From contig MU859232.1 of assembly GCA_033297205.1 (NCBI GenBank), positions 1-64,000 on the forward strand: a stretch of 64,000 bases of DNA, read 5' to 3'. This document shows, one piece after another, positions 34,570-44,702 of the stretch; position 1 is the stretch's first letter; the number at the start of each line of letters is the position of its first letter. The DNA is from Pseudoneurospora amorphoporcata (lineage: Eukaryota; Ascomycota; Sordariomycetes; Sordariales; Sordariaceae). The notes under the pieces are model-generated. The model was not told the origin of the DNA and ran no database searches. It saw only the letters and a program-made list of their open reading frames with translations. The translations under genes and the position numbers were made by a program.

Positions 34570-36323
34570 ATGACATCGAGTCACAACGTAAGACCATCAT
34601 TCAGCAATTTTTGAAACAGTGTGCCAAACCATCAACAACACCATCGACGACCATCGCGGCGCAGTTCACTGTTCTCTCATTGAACCTGAACTAACATGAC
34701 CACTGCCCGACAGGACCCCAAGCTGCTCTACGCCATCAACGGCGTATCAGCCTACCACATTGCCAATGGCAAGGAGGAATCGTTAACGCCCGCTGGGCCA
34801 CAGACCCTCTCACTGCTCATGGTCCCAACAAGCTCTGCCTTTGCGGACCCGGCACTCGGCACAGAAAACGCCGAACAGGACTTTTACTTGCATCTTCACC
34901 TCCCGCCTGAGCTCGATCTTCCTCTTCCCGCGACTACCCAGATCTACCACCAACCTCCTACGAGCTACCTGATTCCTAGATGGGATCTCGGACCCGATAG
35001 CGGTGCTTTTACAAGGATCGAGTTCCCCTCGGTCGAAAGCAGGAAGGGTATACAGGAGGATGTGGACACCTTTGAGACGATTCTTGCGCAATGCACTGCG
35101 TTCCTTGAACGGGCACCACCTCCGGCAACGAGCCAAAGGACCAACAAGAGCAGCGGCGAAAAGGATGGCACAGCAACATCGACAACAAGGTCTAAGGGTG
35201 GGCTAACAGAGGACTTGCCGGCATATAACCCCGGTGACTATGGGCCTGGAGAGGCATATGCCCAGGGAAGCCGAAGCAACCCCACGCCAGGACAAATCGT
35301 GCTTGTTGATGAGGACGACGGTAGCGTCATTGGCGAGTTGTCTGAGGGCTACCAAGTTCATGAGGATAGCATGTTGAAACCTGGATCGAAAGGTCAGTAC
35401 TTCCGTTTCCCATATCTTATTCTGTCCAAGTTGCTTTGGCTAACTTTCAATGTCCGACAGACCCGGTTGAGATTACGCTCCCGACTACGCCCAACGGAAA
35501 GATCAACGTTGCTCCCGCCTCGCCCGAATTGCTCGATGCCGAACTTCACCCTGCGTATAAGAAGTCCTTCCTTGTTTCGAACGCATCAGCCGCCTCGCGC
35601 TTCATCATTACGGGCTCCGACATGCTTGCCAAGCTCCTGCAGAACCAGGCCGATAACTACACTAGAAGGTCGGCACCGGCCGCTGAGCCCATGAAATTCA
35701 AGCCCGCCACCCGCGAACACATTCGCCGTATTAGTCACTTTACCGGAAACGCAGCTGTTCTCTCGGCCAAAACTGTAGGACAGATTGGCAAGTTTGCTCA
35801 GAACATGGGCGCCAACCTCGGCGGTCGCGGGCCTAGAAAGACGGGGACCAGGGGTTTCGGGCCAGATGGACAGCCCCAGGATAACTACAAGCCTGGACTG
35901 CTGAACAAGAGCTTCATGGCGTTCTCGACGGTCATGGATGGCGTGGAGCAGGCTGGCCGACACTTGCTTGCATCAACCTCGGAGGCCGCGACCACGGTGG
36001 TTGCACACAAGTGGGGTCCGGAAGCGGGCGAGATATCGAGGAGCGTTGGTGGTGGCGTGAAAAACGTTGGTCTAGTCTATATTGATGTTACCGGTGTTTC
36101 TAGACGCGCTATTCTCAAGAGCGTGGCAAAAGGTATGGTTGTTGGTCGGACGGCAGACGGAGGAGTAGTAACGGTCGGAGGAGGCGACGGAGGAGTGTTG
36201 AGTCCGGGCGAGGGAAGAATGAACCACGATCCTATGAACAGTGCAGGAAGAAGGTCGCCGGGGAGCATCAGAAGTGGGAAACAGCCGGCTGGGATGAATG
36301 GCAGGTCTGAGACATGGGGTTGA
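34570..36323 (+). CDS. Senescence/spartin-domain protein
   Basis: Preferred model: exons 34570-34587, 34714-35392 and 35461-36323, 519 residues. The 18-nt first exon (MTSSHN) ends at GTAAGA; the acceptor CGACAG is preceded by ACTAAC. The alternative start, ATG at 34696, reads straight into exon 2 and gives the same length with six different residues (MTTARQ). The second intron (68 nt) has GTCAGT and GGCTAAC. The N-terminal half (DPKLLYAINGVSAYHI, YLIPRWDLGPDSGAFTRIEF) and the C-terminal region (about residues 250-460, SRFIITGSDMLAKLL through VYIDVTGVSRRAIL) match the plant senescence domain also found in animal spartin. Spartin works on lipid droplets and membrane traffic; the fungal role is inferred only. 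Confidence 0.85.
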
Positions 36324-37915
36324 TTGCTGAGGCAGGCACAGTTGCACTGCGGGTGATGTTCGATTAGATCTTTCCTTCTAATATCCGTTATACCTCTTTC
36401 TTCTTTTCACACGTTTGGACGATTACATCGATGGGTTATGCTGCGTTGAAGTGTATGCTTACCTAGAGGTAAGTTTGTAGGACGGGAGGTAACAACTTCT
36501 TATCGGCAGATATCCTTCTTGTCTAGAATCAAATGCTGGTCTTTTGTTAGCTTGGTACTCCTAGAGGTAGTACAATATAAGACTGGTTTGTTTGTTAGCG
36601 TGGTACCCAGGAGCAGGGGTGTAAGTGGTCAGTGCACTCCAGTGCAAGCTGTTTTATTGGCTCAATTGGAGGTGATGGTCTGTGCACTTGCTTAGTCATC
36701 TTCGAGTCTAGACAATGCGACCAGGGTAAAAAACGCCACCGCGCACCTTACCGTGCCCTTTCAAACGCTCTAACGGGTTTGAATGCCCTTATTCAAACGC
36801 CCAAACGAGCAAATTAGGTTAAGAGGCCAATCTTCCTTCTTAATAACGGGAAATTCTCACTCACTCACACACACACTCTCCTGCACCTCCACCCTCTTGC
36901 AGCTGTATGCCTATCTTCCCCCCTGTTTTGTACCAAGCTAACAAACATACCAGGGTTAGATTGTATACTGGACAAGACATATTCCGAACTGTCCCTCAAA
37001 GACACAATGTAATGGCTAGGTAGGGGTCAGGAAGGCATCCCGTCTCGAACAAACAAAAACAAGCAAACCAGTGTTGGACTGTAAAACCCTCAAGGTTCCC
37101 ATGAAGAGTGGATTCGCGGAGACAGCATTAAGAGCCATGATGTCAGGTGACCGCGACATCCCCTGTCGTGCTTTCAACCGAACAACGCGTCTGGATCGCG
37201 GTTGCCCCTGCAAGTCAAGTGAGCCTACCTTAACCACTCTCAGTTCGATTGAGACTTCCGTCTACGTTAACAGCGGCCTCCACGGGCAACAGCTTACAGA
37301 CAAACAGGCACGACCTGTTCATCCGTCTTTCGGGGTACAAAAGTGCTGTGGTCCCACCTTTGAACCGGAGGAAGACAAAATGCCACCACCAAGCTTCTAC
37401 TACTGAGCATTCACCATCGTTTATATCTTCGAGCTTCGAACTTCCGATTCTTGGATTTCTTTTCGCTATCGCTTGACTATACATTGTCTCCACTTCCATA
37501 CCCACCTTTCTGGGTTTTAGTAGTGTCAAAACAACGCTGTCGTCCCTATAGTGGCATGATCGACACCCCGCTGCAGCACCTACATTTAGCAGTCTAGACT
37601 TAAGGTAGGCTGCCGATTCTAGCTGGCTCACAGGCACGTGTACCTCATGTGCTGCAGGTTCGAGATCCTCGGGACCCTCATACTTCTCTTTCAAGCCTTT
37701 GGTAGGCGGCAATCACAGTCGCAGGACGACGACGAATCTCCGTACCTGGCTGAGAAACCGTGAGTAGTACCCCTAGAATCAACATATCTCGGTCATTCAT
37801 ACTAACAGGTGTCGTTCTACCGTTTTAGACCCCTGCCGTCCCTCTTTTCGACACCATCCACCTCGCCCTCACCACCATCAACTTCAAAGTCAACATCAGC
37901 ATCAAGTCCGCCACC
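36324..37915. other. Intergenic, spartin-like gene to GCP4
   Basis: 1.6 kb. It contains a repeat motif in three copies (36542, 36582, 36930) and, just before GCP4, a likely 5'-UTR intron at 37760-37828 (GTGAGT, TACTAAC, TTTTAG). Frame phase around this intron does not support extending the coding sequence upstream. Confidence 0.5.
36582..36953. repeat. Inverted copies of a 24-bp motif, possible small element
   Basis: 36582-36606 (ACTGGTTTGTTTGTTAGCGT and five more bases) and 36930-36953 are imperfect reverse complements enclosing about 320 bp. A partial third copy is at 36542-36560 and a fourth at 42950-42975. The flanks of the copies at 36953 and 42975 also look alike (ATTCC, GTCCC, GGCTAGGT in order). 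This suggests a degraded repeat family. Confidence 0.4.
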
Positions 37916-40759
37916 ATGCTCCACGAAATTCTCTTGTCCCTCTCGGGACACCCTTCACCTCTCTTACAACACGCCGCAGCCACCTCCACAACCCCCAATG
38001 ACTCTCCGCTAAAGTCAGCCCTCACTCCGCCCGAACGCGCCCTCTTGTCCAAGCTTGCCAACCTTTCAGAACTCCACATCAACCTGCTCTCTCATACAGC
38101 TCGCATTAGCACGTCTCACCCCTCCATAATCTGCCGTGCTATCGCTACCTCCATTCGGAATGACCATCTTGCTGCCTTTCAGCGCAAGGTACTGCAAGTG
38201 GAGGAGACGATACTGAAGAAAGATGCCGTACTTGTGGGTGCCTACAACATTGTGCCTCTGACGGCGGTGGTTGGCGAGTTCGATGAGTGGAACAGATGCA
38301 TGGAATGGCTATGGAGCTTTGTAGAGCTGTTGATGAAGGGCGTGAAGGAGAATGCGGAGAGTGTCGACCAGATGGAGTGGGAAGGGAGCCAACCCCATGA
38401 CTTGACTCATCGGCCCGCCCAGAAGGGGCACAGCAGCTCGGCGACTAGAAGACGTGAGCCGCCAGTGCATTCAGGTCCCATGGTGATCAACCGGTTGAGG
38501 GAGTTGATGCAGACCGGATATAAGGATATTGAAGAGGTGGTCAAGAGCCTGGTCAAGGTGGCCGAAACGGCGTGGCTGAAGCAAGTCTCTGCGTGGGTGT
38601 TGTATGGGCGGTTGCCAGATTTTGGGGCTGATGACTTCTTTGTGTGGAGGGAAGAGGATGAAGATGGCGAAGAACAGTTCCTGTGCGTGCAAGAGCTTCT
38701 TCCCAAGTTCGTCACGCGATCTACAGCCGCCTCCATGCTCTTCATTGGGAGGTCTCTGCGTCAGATCCGCGCCAAGAGTGTGGAAGACTCCAGTCTCAGG
38801 GGGACGGATCACCTCTCAACGCAACTTACCAAGATTTCGACCCTTTCGCATCCGATTGACCCCGCAACCTTTTCGAATACCATTACCGAGATCAGACAGT
38901 ATCTCTCAAGAACCACTCTGGCGCAGCTGCTCCCGCTCAGCGATGTGGAGAAGTATCTTCAGCTGCTTCGTGACTTTTTTCTCCTCCGGCGGGGAGAATT
39001 TGCCATGGCACTCACCCAGCAAGCTGATGAGAAAATGCGCAGCCGATGGCGGCGAGCCGAAAACTTGTCCGCCTACGAGAAGTCCCGCGATAGTGGCGAT
39101 GCTTCGGCGGGTGGCAGTCACGGCATTGTTGTTGTCAAGGAGGGTGAAGTGGCCGGCGTGCTTACCCGCGTATGGCAAGCAATGGGTGCTCTTCAAGGGG
39201 AATTTCAGTCTGAAGAGGACGAGGGGTTGGAACTTGCCAGGGATCATGTCCGGTTGACCATCCCTAAGAACGCCACGGATAACCCTTCCAGAACGATGAC
39301 GCCCACAGCCGCCGCCGTAGCTGAAGAAATCGGGTCGTTGAAGATTGCGAAGACACCGTTCCGCAACCTCCTGTTCTCGGCCCCAACCATCTTGACAATG
39401 AACATCCCCTCCCCATTGGACTTGTTTCTCAGCCCTCAAGATGTCCAGACATACACGGCTATCAACAGCTATCTCCTATCGCTGCGCAGAGCACATTTAC
39501 GGTTGACAGATCTGTGGAAGATTACTAGTCTGAGACGGCATCATCCGGCACCTCCGCGCATAGGCAGAAGCAGAGTGCGTGTCAAGGCCCTCAGAGAACG
39601 AGTTGATAAGCGCGAGAAGACACTACGTACGGCGTGGGCCACCGCCAGCGCGGCCATCTTCTTCCTAGGCGAGACGGAAGCGTATTTTCAGGGCGAAGTG
39701 GTTGAAGGCCTGACCGAGGGTTTCGAGGACTGGCTGCACGGCGGCAGCGGCAACAGGACTTCTGATGAGAAGAAGAAGAAGAAGGATGGGGCTGATGGAA
39801 GGAGAAGCCGAGCTTCCACAGGCCTAAGGAGCCGAGCCTTTACTGGCAAGAACCTGATCAGTGAGAGAGGGAGAGACTCGAGGCTATCCAAGCGCAGCTT
39901 CGGCTCAAAGAGGACATGGGATGGCGATGTCTCCATGGGTGGATATGACGATGACGATGACGACGACGACATTGACATGGTTGAAGATGAGTCTCACGCC
40001 GAGGGTGATCTGGAAGAGTCCGATGTTTGGCTTAACACCGCTGCCAACCCCCCTCCTGCGCCTACCAATTCTAATGACTCTAGCCGCCAACCCCGTGACC
40101 CCCAGACCCTCGCTACCGCGCACCGGGTCTACCTCCGTGTATTACTTAGACGGCTTCTGCTTACCCTCGAATCCTTTACCGATCCTCTATACGAACTACT
40201 CGTCAACATTGATCACCTGGTCGCGCTAATGCATCGCCTACAGCAAGTCTGGGCAGCCGCCGATCTTGAGGAAGATGTGGGTGTCGTCGATGCCTTTGTT
40301 GATCTGAAAAAGGAGGAACGTGACCTCACTGCACAACTTCAAACCATTGCCAACAAAGTTAAGAACGGCATCATGGAAGTCGTACAGGAGCTCAAGAGGA
40401 TCGAAACATCGCCCTTCTCGTCATCAGGTACCTCTGACCGTGCGAGTGGGCTTGATGAGGAAGAAGAAGAGGATGACGGGGCTGATGATTATCTCATTGT
40501 CGATGACGCACCTGATACGGTTCAAGCTGGTCGAAAGAGGAAGAGGGGATGGAGGTCAGAAGAAGTTGGTAAGGGAAAGATCCAAGACGCGGGAGAATAC
40601 ATGCCTAGACGAGTGGGTGGTGTGGACAGATTGTTGGTCAAGCTTGTCTTTGGCGGTTGGTTCTCGGGCGGAGGAGACCAAGGTGGCAGCGGCCTAGATG
40701 GGGTGATGGAAGGTGATGAAGACGGTGGACACGATAAGAAAGGGGGCTACAGCTACTAG
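37916..40759 (+). CDS. gcp4: Gamma-tubulin complex component GCP4
   Basis: A single frame of 947 residues from a strong start (GCCACCATG). The opening MLHEILLSLSGHPSPL is the hallmark of GCP4. The GCP N-terminal domain (GRIP1) extends to about residue 450 (SWVLYGRLPDFGADDFFVW is typical), and the C-terminal GRIP2 domain follows (FSAPTILTMNIPSPLDLFLS; VYLRVLLRRLLLTLESFTDPLYEL). It is longer than human GCP4 (667 residues) because of low-complexity inserts, notably a Lys-rich and acidic Asp run near residues 615-710 and near 840-890. GCP4 belongs to the large gamma-tubulin ring complex with GCP5 and GCP6, nucleating microtubules. A 5'-UTR intron is likely. Confidence 0.92.
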   Translation: MLHEILLSLSGHPSPLLQHAAATSTTPNDSPLKSALTPPERALLSKLANLSELHINLLSHTARISTSHPSIICRAIATSIRNDHLAAFQRKVLQVEETILKKDAVLVGAYNIVPLTAVVGEFDEWNRCMEWLWSFVELLMKGVKENAESVDQMEWEGSQPHDLTHRPAQKGHSSSATRRREPPVHSGPMVINRLRELMQTGYKDIEEVVKSLVKVAETAWLKQVSAWVLYGRLPDFGADDFFVWREEDEDGEEQFLCVQELLPKFVTRSTAASMLFIGRSLRQIRAKSVEDSSLRGTDHLSTQLTKISTLSHPIDPATFSNTITEIRQYLSRTTLAQLLPLSDVEKYLQLLRDFFLLRRGEFAMALTQQADEKMRSRWRRAENLSAYEKSRDSGDASAGGSHGIVVVKEGEVAGVLTRVWQAMGALQGEFQSEEDEGLELARDHVRLTIPKNATDNPSRTMTPTAAAVAEEIGSLKIAKTPFRNLLFSAPTILTMNIPSPLDLFLSPQDVQTYTAINSYLLSLRRAHLRLTDLWKITSLRRHHPAPPRIGRSRVRVKALRERVDKREKTLRTAWATASAAIFFLGETEAYFQGEVVEGLTEGFEDWLHGGSGNRTSDEKKKKKDGADGRRSRASTGLRSRAFTGKNLISERGRDSRLSKRSFGSKRTWDGDVSMGGYDDDDDDDDIDMVEDESHAEGDLEESDVWLNTAANPPPAPTNSNDSSRQPRDPQTLATAHRVYLRVLLRRLLLTLESFTDPLYELLVNIDHLVALMHRLQQVWAAADLEEDVGVVDAFVDLKKEERDLTAQLQTIANKVKNGIMEVVQELKRIETSPFSSSGTSDRASGLDEEEEEDDGADDYLIVDDAPDTVQAGRKRKRGWRSEEVGKGKIQDAGEYMPRRVGGVDRLLVKLVFGGWFSGGGDQGGSGLDGVMEGDEDGGHDKKGGYSY

Positions 40760-40780
40760 AAGAGGCTCTCGGCTCGGAAC

Positions 40781-42751
40781 ATGTTAAGAAGACATTATCG
40801 GATGGGAACTTCGGATGAGAACTTCACTCGAGAGATCTGCGGCGGAATTGGACAGTCATTTTTCTTTGTCGGAGAGGCGTCTTCTTGTGGTGAAAAGGTA
40901 TCAGCGGCAGACAGCGATGTGTTGGTCAAACGTGCAAACGTCTCGAAGAGTTTGCCGGGGACGTCTTCAAAGGAAAGAACTGGACCTGTTTGCGAACTCA
41001 GGGGCGGTCTATCAGCAGTTATGTCTCGAAACATGCCTGGATCTGACGAGGAGAGGGGGAGAACTCACAAGGAAAGGGGGAGACGTCAGGGGGAGAGGGG
41101 GAGACGGCGAGTGAGAGAGCCACAAATTGTGAAGGAAAACGAGCCTGACGATGACTTGGGACCTCTGGGGAATGGGGAACCAGCTCCGGAGGACAACGAA
41201 CAGCCGCCGCATGAGGGAGCCAAGAAAGATTCAGGCAGACGCAGAATCAAGAATATCATCCGCAAGCCGTTCGACAAGTTGCGCAACAAAAAAGAAGAAC
41301 TGGTCTTGCCCGATCCTCCGCACCCTCACGCTCGTCCGCCCCCTCACGCTCCTCAGCCTTTTCCCGCCGTTCCGCCTTTCCCTAAGCGTGGATCAACTTT
41401 TTCGCGGGCTGTCAAGAAGTTGTTGCTAAACCGTCGGGTCACAAATCAAGAGGTTGAGGGGTCTCAGGCTGGTGCATCTCAGGCTGGCTCATCTCAGGCT
41501 GGTGCATCTCAGGCTGGCTCATCTCAGGCTGGTGCATCTCAGGCTAGCTCATCTCAGGCTGGTGCATCTCAGGCTGGCTCATCTCAGGCTGGTGCATCTC
41601 AGGCTGGCTCATCTCAGGCTGGTGCATCTCAGGCTGGCTCATCTCAGGCTGGTGCATCTCAGGCTGATCCATTTCAGACTGATTCGTCTCAGGCTGGTCC
41701 ATCTCAGACTAGCTCATCTCAGGCTGATCCATTTCAGACCGATTCGTCTCAGGTTAGTTCGTCTCTGGCTGGCTCCGCTCAGACTGATTTTTGGGCTGGT
41801 TCGACTGGGGTTGGGTCATCTCAAGCTGCTTTATCTCAATCTGCTCGGCAAAAAGGAAAAGAAGTCGACCGTTCGTCATCCGGGTTGCCAAGGATCCATC
41901 CAACAAGCCCGACGCTCAACTCAACACGCGAAATCTCTCCGCCTTCGGAATCATCGAGCGACGAACTGACGAGGCCGACACGGGGCCAACCACTTCAAGG
42001 ACAAGCACCCCGAATACCTGCGCCTCCCGTAACATTGACCCAAGAAATGGTAACTGGTCAGTCATCACGAGCTCAATCTCAGGCGGTACTGTTACCAGAG
42101 GAGGCCAAGAAGAGTGTCGAAGAGGCTAAGGAGAGATTCAATGAGGCTAAGGAGAGATTCAAGGAGGCTAAGCAAAGAGACAATGAGGCAAAGAACAGAG
42201 CCGCAGCTATAAGGGGAGACCAACAGGAACCGACTTTTCGAGAGAATGAGGGGCAGCGGAGAATCAAACACCGGGAACGCCGTCGCCAAAGGGGTGTTGG
42301 GGATCGTGAGGGTCGTGAGCGACGTCCACACGGGCTCACCAGGCTATTCCACAGACCCAGGGAGGGTCAGCAGCCTCAAGGCGGACCATCCACTGGTAAT
42401 CCAACGACCGGTCAGTCATCAGGATCTCCGGCTGGGGCGCCATCGCCACCGCCATCACCACCAAGGGGTGATGGGAATGGTGAGGATGGTCAGGATGGTG
42501 AGGGTCGTGAAGGTGGTGAGCGACGCCCGCACCGGCTCACCAGGCTATTCCACAGACTAAGGGATCATATTGAGCTTGGTGGTCAGGTTCAAGTTGGTGG
42601 CCAGGTTCAAGTTGGTGTTGTTGGTGATCAGGTTCAAGTTGGTGGTCAGGTTCAGGTTGGTGGCCAGATTGAGGATGGTCAGCAACTCAGCACCGCGGCG
42701 AGCATTGTATCTGCAGCGGCTAACGTGCTGCAGGCGTTTGGATTAATTTAA
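40781..42751 (+). CDS. Low-complexity repeat protein of unknown function
   Basis: An open frame of 656 residues whose first ATG is 21 bp after the GCP4 stop. A second in-frame ATG at 41023 (575 residues) leaves room for a GCP4 3' end and is the likelier start. I recognise no family. In order: Arg/Glu-rich segment; basic amphipathic stretch RRIKNIIRKPFDKLRNKKEE; Pro/His-rich linker; about 21 SQAGx pentapeptides (41461-41790); heptads of the EAKERFN type (42102-42200), predicted coiled coil; two copies of ERRPHxLTRLFHR (42320 and 42520); Pro/Gly linker; QVQVGG repeats (42578-42672); and a hydrophobic end (ASIVSAAANVLQAFGLI). No signal peptide. Intact frame through all repeats argues for real coding, but an orphan or fortuitous frame cannot be excluded. 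Confidence 0.6.
   Translation: MLRRHYRMGTSDENFTREICGGIGQSFFFVGEASSCGEKVSAADSDVLVKRANVSKSLPGTSSKERTGPVCELRGGLSAVMSRNMPGSDEERGRTHKERGRRQGERGRRRVREPQIVKENEPDDDLGPLGNGEPAPEDNEQPPHEGAKKDSGRRRIKNIIRKPFDKLRNKKEELVLPDPPHPHARPPPHAPQPFPAVPPFPKRGSTFSRAVKKLLLNRRVTNQEVEGSQAGASQAGSSQAGASQAGSSQAGASQASSSQAGASQAGSSQAGASQAGSSQAGASQAGSSQAGASQADPFQTDSSQAGPSQTSSSQADPFQTDSSQVSSSLAGSAQTDFWAGSTGVGSSQAALSQSARQKGKEVDRSSSGLPRIHPTSPTLNSTREISPPSESSSDELTRPTRGQPLQGQAPRIPAPPVTLTQEMVTGQSSRAQSQAVLLPEEAKKSVEEAKERFNEAKERFKEAKQRDNEAKNRAAAIRGDQQEPTFRENEGQRRIKHRERRRQRGVGDREGRERRPHGLTRLFHRPREGQQPQGGPSTGNPTTGQSSGSPAGAPSPPPSPPRGDGNGEDGQDGEGREGGERRPHRLTRLFHRLRDHIELGGQVQVGGQVQVGVVGDQVQVGGQVQVGGQIEDGQQLSTAASIVSAAANVLQAFGLI
41461..41790 (+). 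repeat. 15-bp/30-bp tandem repeat coding SQAGx
   Basis: Units TCTCAGGCTGGTGCA and TCTCAGGCTGGCTCA alternate, making a 30-bp higher-order unit in roughly six near-identical copies, then diverged 15-bp units. All changes keep the frame. Confidence 0.95.
42102..42200 (+). repeat. 21-bp repeats coding EAK heptads
   Basis: About five units of the GAGGCTAAGGAGAGATTCAAT type code seven-residue repeats (EAKKSVE, EAKERFN, EAKERFK, EAKQRDN, EAKNRA), a coiled-coil-like pattern. Confidence 0.85.
42578..42672 (+). repeat. 18-bp repeats coding QVQVGG
   Basis: Units like GGTGGTCAGGTTCAAGTT repeat about five times near the 3' end of the same frame. Confidence 0.85.
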
Positions 42752-44702
42752 AGTCTATGAAGATATGCAGCATAACAGCGGAGTTTAACTGAGTAGCGTG
42801 TGTAGGTTTACTTGATACAGACGAGTGAAGCGAAGATTACTACTTAGTAGGCTCTTTGATGAAAATGGGTCATTTCTAATTCGTAAACTCTTGGGTTCCT
42901 TTTCCCCAGTGATAGTATCAGGAGAAAGTTGTCATATGTACAATTAATACTGGTTTGTTTGTTAGCTTGGTACTCATCGCATACTAGTTGAGATCTATTC
43001 CAAAGTGTCCCAACCCTCACAAGGACAAAGTGTCATGAGTGGCTAGGTTAGAATTGTAAAGGCATTAACGATATCCAATATGGCACCAACCATGTCCATC
43101 ATGGCATATCCAAGGTAAGACTACGACTTTGTTATAGAACCAAACAAATCACTTAGATATGAACCCGCCTAAGGAGGTTGACCCGAGGTCTCAATCTGAT
43201 GAACACACCAGTTTTTGGACTGTATATGTAGTTCGCGCCGAGAGAGCCTCAAGTTCTCAACCAGGCAACCCGACCCTTTTTGCAGCTGAGGCGTTTTCTT
43301 GGCGATGCAATTGCAGGGACGCGACAGGAATAAGCAAGGGGAGTTTCCATTCAGGGGCCAAGATGGACCCTTTACTGAGGGGTTAGGGGTGTCAGTTCAC
43401 AACTTCCAGTTGTGGGGTTCAGTTGCATGCATCTCCATGGTTTCGATGATACGAGTTTCATCTGGGAAAGTTTAGGATGAATAAGGGACAAAGAGGGTAT
43501 GTAGGAAAGGAAGCGAATGAGGATGTTCGGTGCGCGGGATGGCGGACATCCATGGCGCAGACACGAGCAAGGAAATGATAAGCGCGATGGTCTCGATCAT
43601 CACAACCTCACATGCCCGAGGATGATGCTCAGGATGGAAAGCTTCCCGAACGTTTGATGCTTGTGAGATTTCGAGGTGTCCTCGTTTGAGGCGCAGTCAT
43701 TTCATTTATACCTACCGTAGTGATGTTGGGCTGACGGGAGCACAACACTAACAATTCGAATTACACTCATACCTTGGGCCAAAAGGCATGGGATTCGCGT
43801 TCCACGGCTACAACGGCGCTACTGCGTACACTAGATACTAGGGCGGGCGGTGCAGGGTTAGTACACTACGGGGAGGAATGAGAATATGTCAAAACACTTT
43901 TCCACTCCCACCTCACTCCTTTCGCTTTCTCACTCTTTCACCATCTCCATTCGTTTTGTTTCTTCCTTCCTTTCTTGTTTCCCTTATCGATTGCTGTGTG
44001 TGCTCGGCCTCTTTCCGGCTTCCTGGAGCACCCCGCGAAAACAAACGAGATTTTACCAAGCCAACTAGAAGCAGCGGAAAGAACGAAACGAAACAAGAAG
44101 GAAAGTCGTGTGCACAACGAAATTCGAGATATCAGCTTTTCCAGCGCCACGCAGTTCTTCCACCTTTGAGCTATTCAGACGTCTGTGGCGCGAGTCGAAA
44201 AACCTGAACCTCCACCTCCGGCCCCCTCCCTTCTGAACAGCTCAATTTCGGCTGCGCCATTCGGCGGTGTAGTGCGTCACCTCCACGCTTTTACGCGACG
44301 GTTGCGCACACAATTCAAATGCTCATTTAAGTGCCAGATCTTTCCAAAGGAGGAACCCAACGGGACGAGTTGGGATTTGTTAGGGGAGGAACGTTACTCG
44401 CATACTTTTTACCTACATCGTGCAGGAGTTTGGCATTACGAACATCATCATTACCTTGCGCCTTAAGCGAGAAACATCTATGACACGTTTGATGGGACGA
44501 TTTCTTTGAACAACACTCAACGGAACTTTCTGGAAGGATATTCACGACGATTGCGATTTGGATCCCTCTGGTCAACGAATCCGACAATCTTGCGAGATTA
44601 CAAATCTACCAAACAATTCCAATCCGTAAACCACGACTTTCCGAACACCAGAAACGACAAGTTACTACTGGCGCCGACGGCAGCGCCAGACTATCGCCCA
44701 TC
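42752..44702. other. Intergenic, repeat protein to TMEM184-type gene
   Basis: 1.95 kb. A fourth copy of the TTTGTTAGCTTGGTAC motif lies at 42950-42975. A pyrimidine-rich tract at about 43905-43990 probably marks the promoter of the next gene and implies a leader of roughly 700 nt. No gene seen. Confidence 0.5.

Noticed and set aside
37230..37712. 160-codon minus-strand frame upstream of GCP4
   Set aside because: No ATG at its start and no recognisable motif; it overlaps the probable GCP4 leader.
40781..41022. N-terminal 81 codons of the repeat protein as certain coding sequence
   Set aside because: They begin 21 bp after the GCP4 stop and could be GCP4 3' UTR; the ATG at 41023 is at least as good a start.
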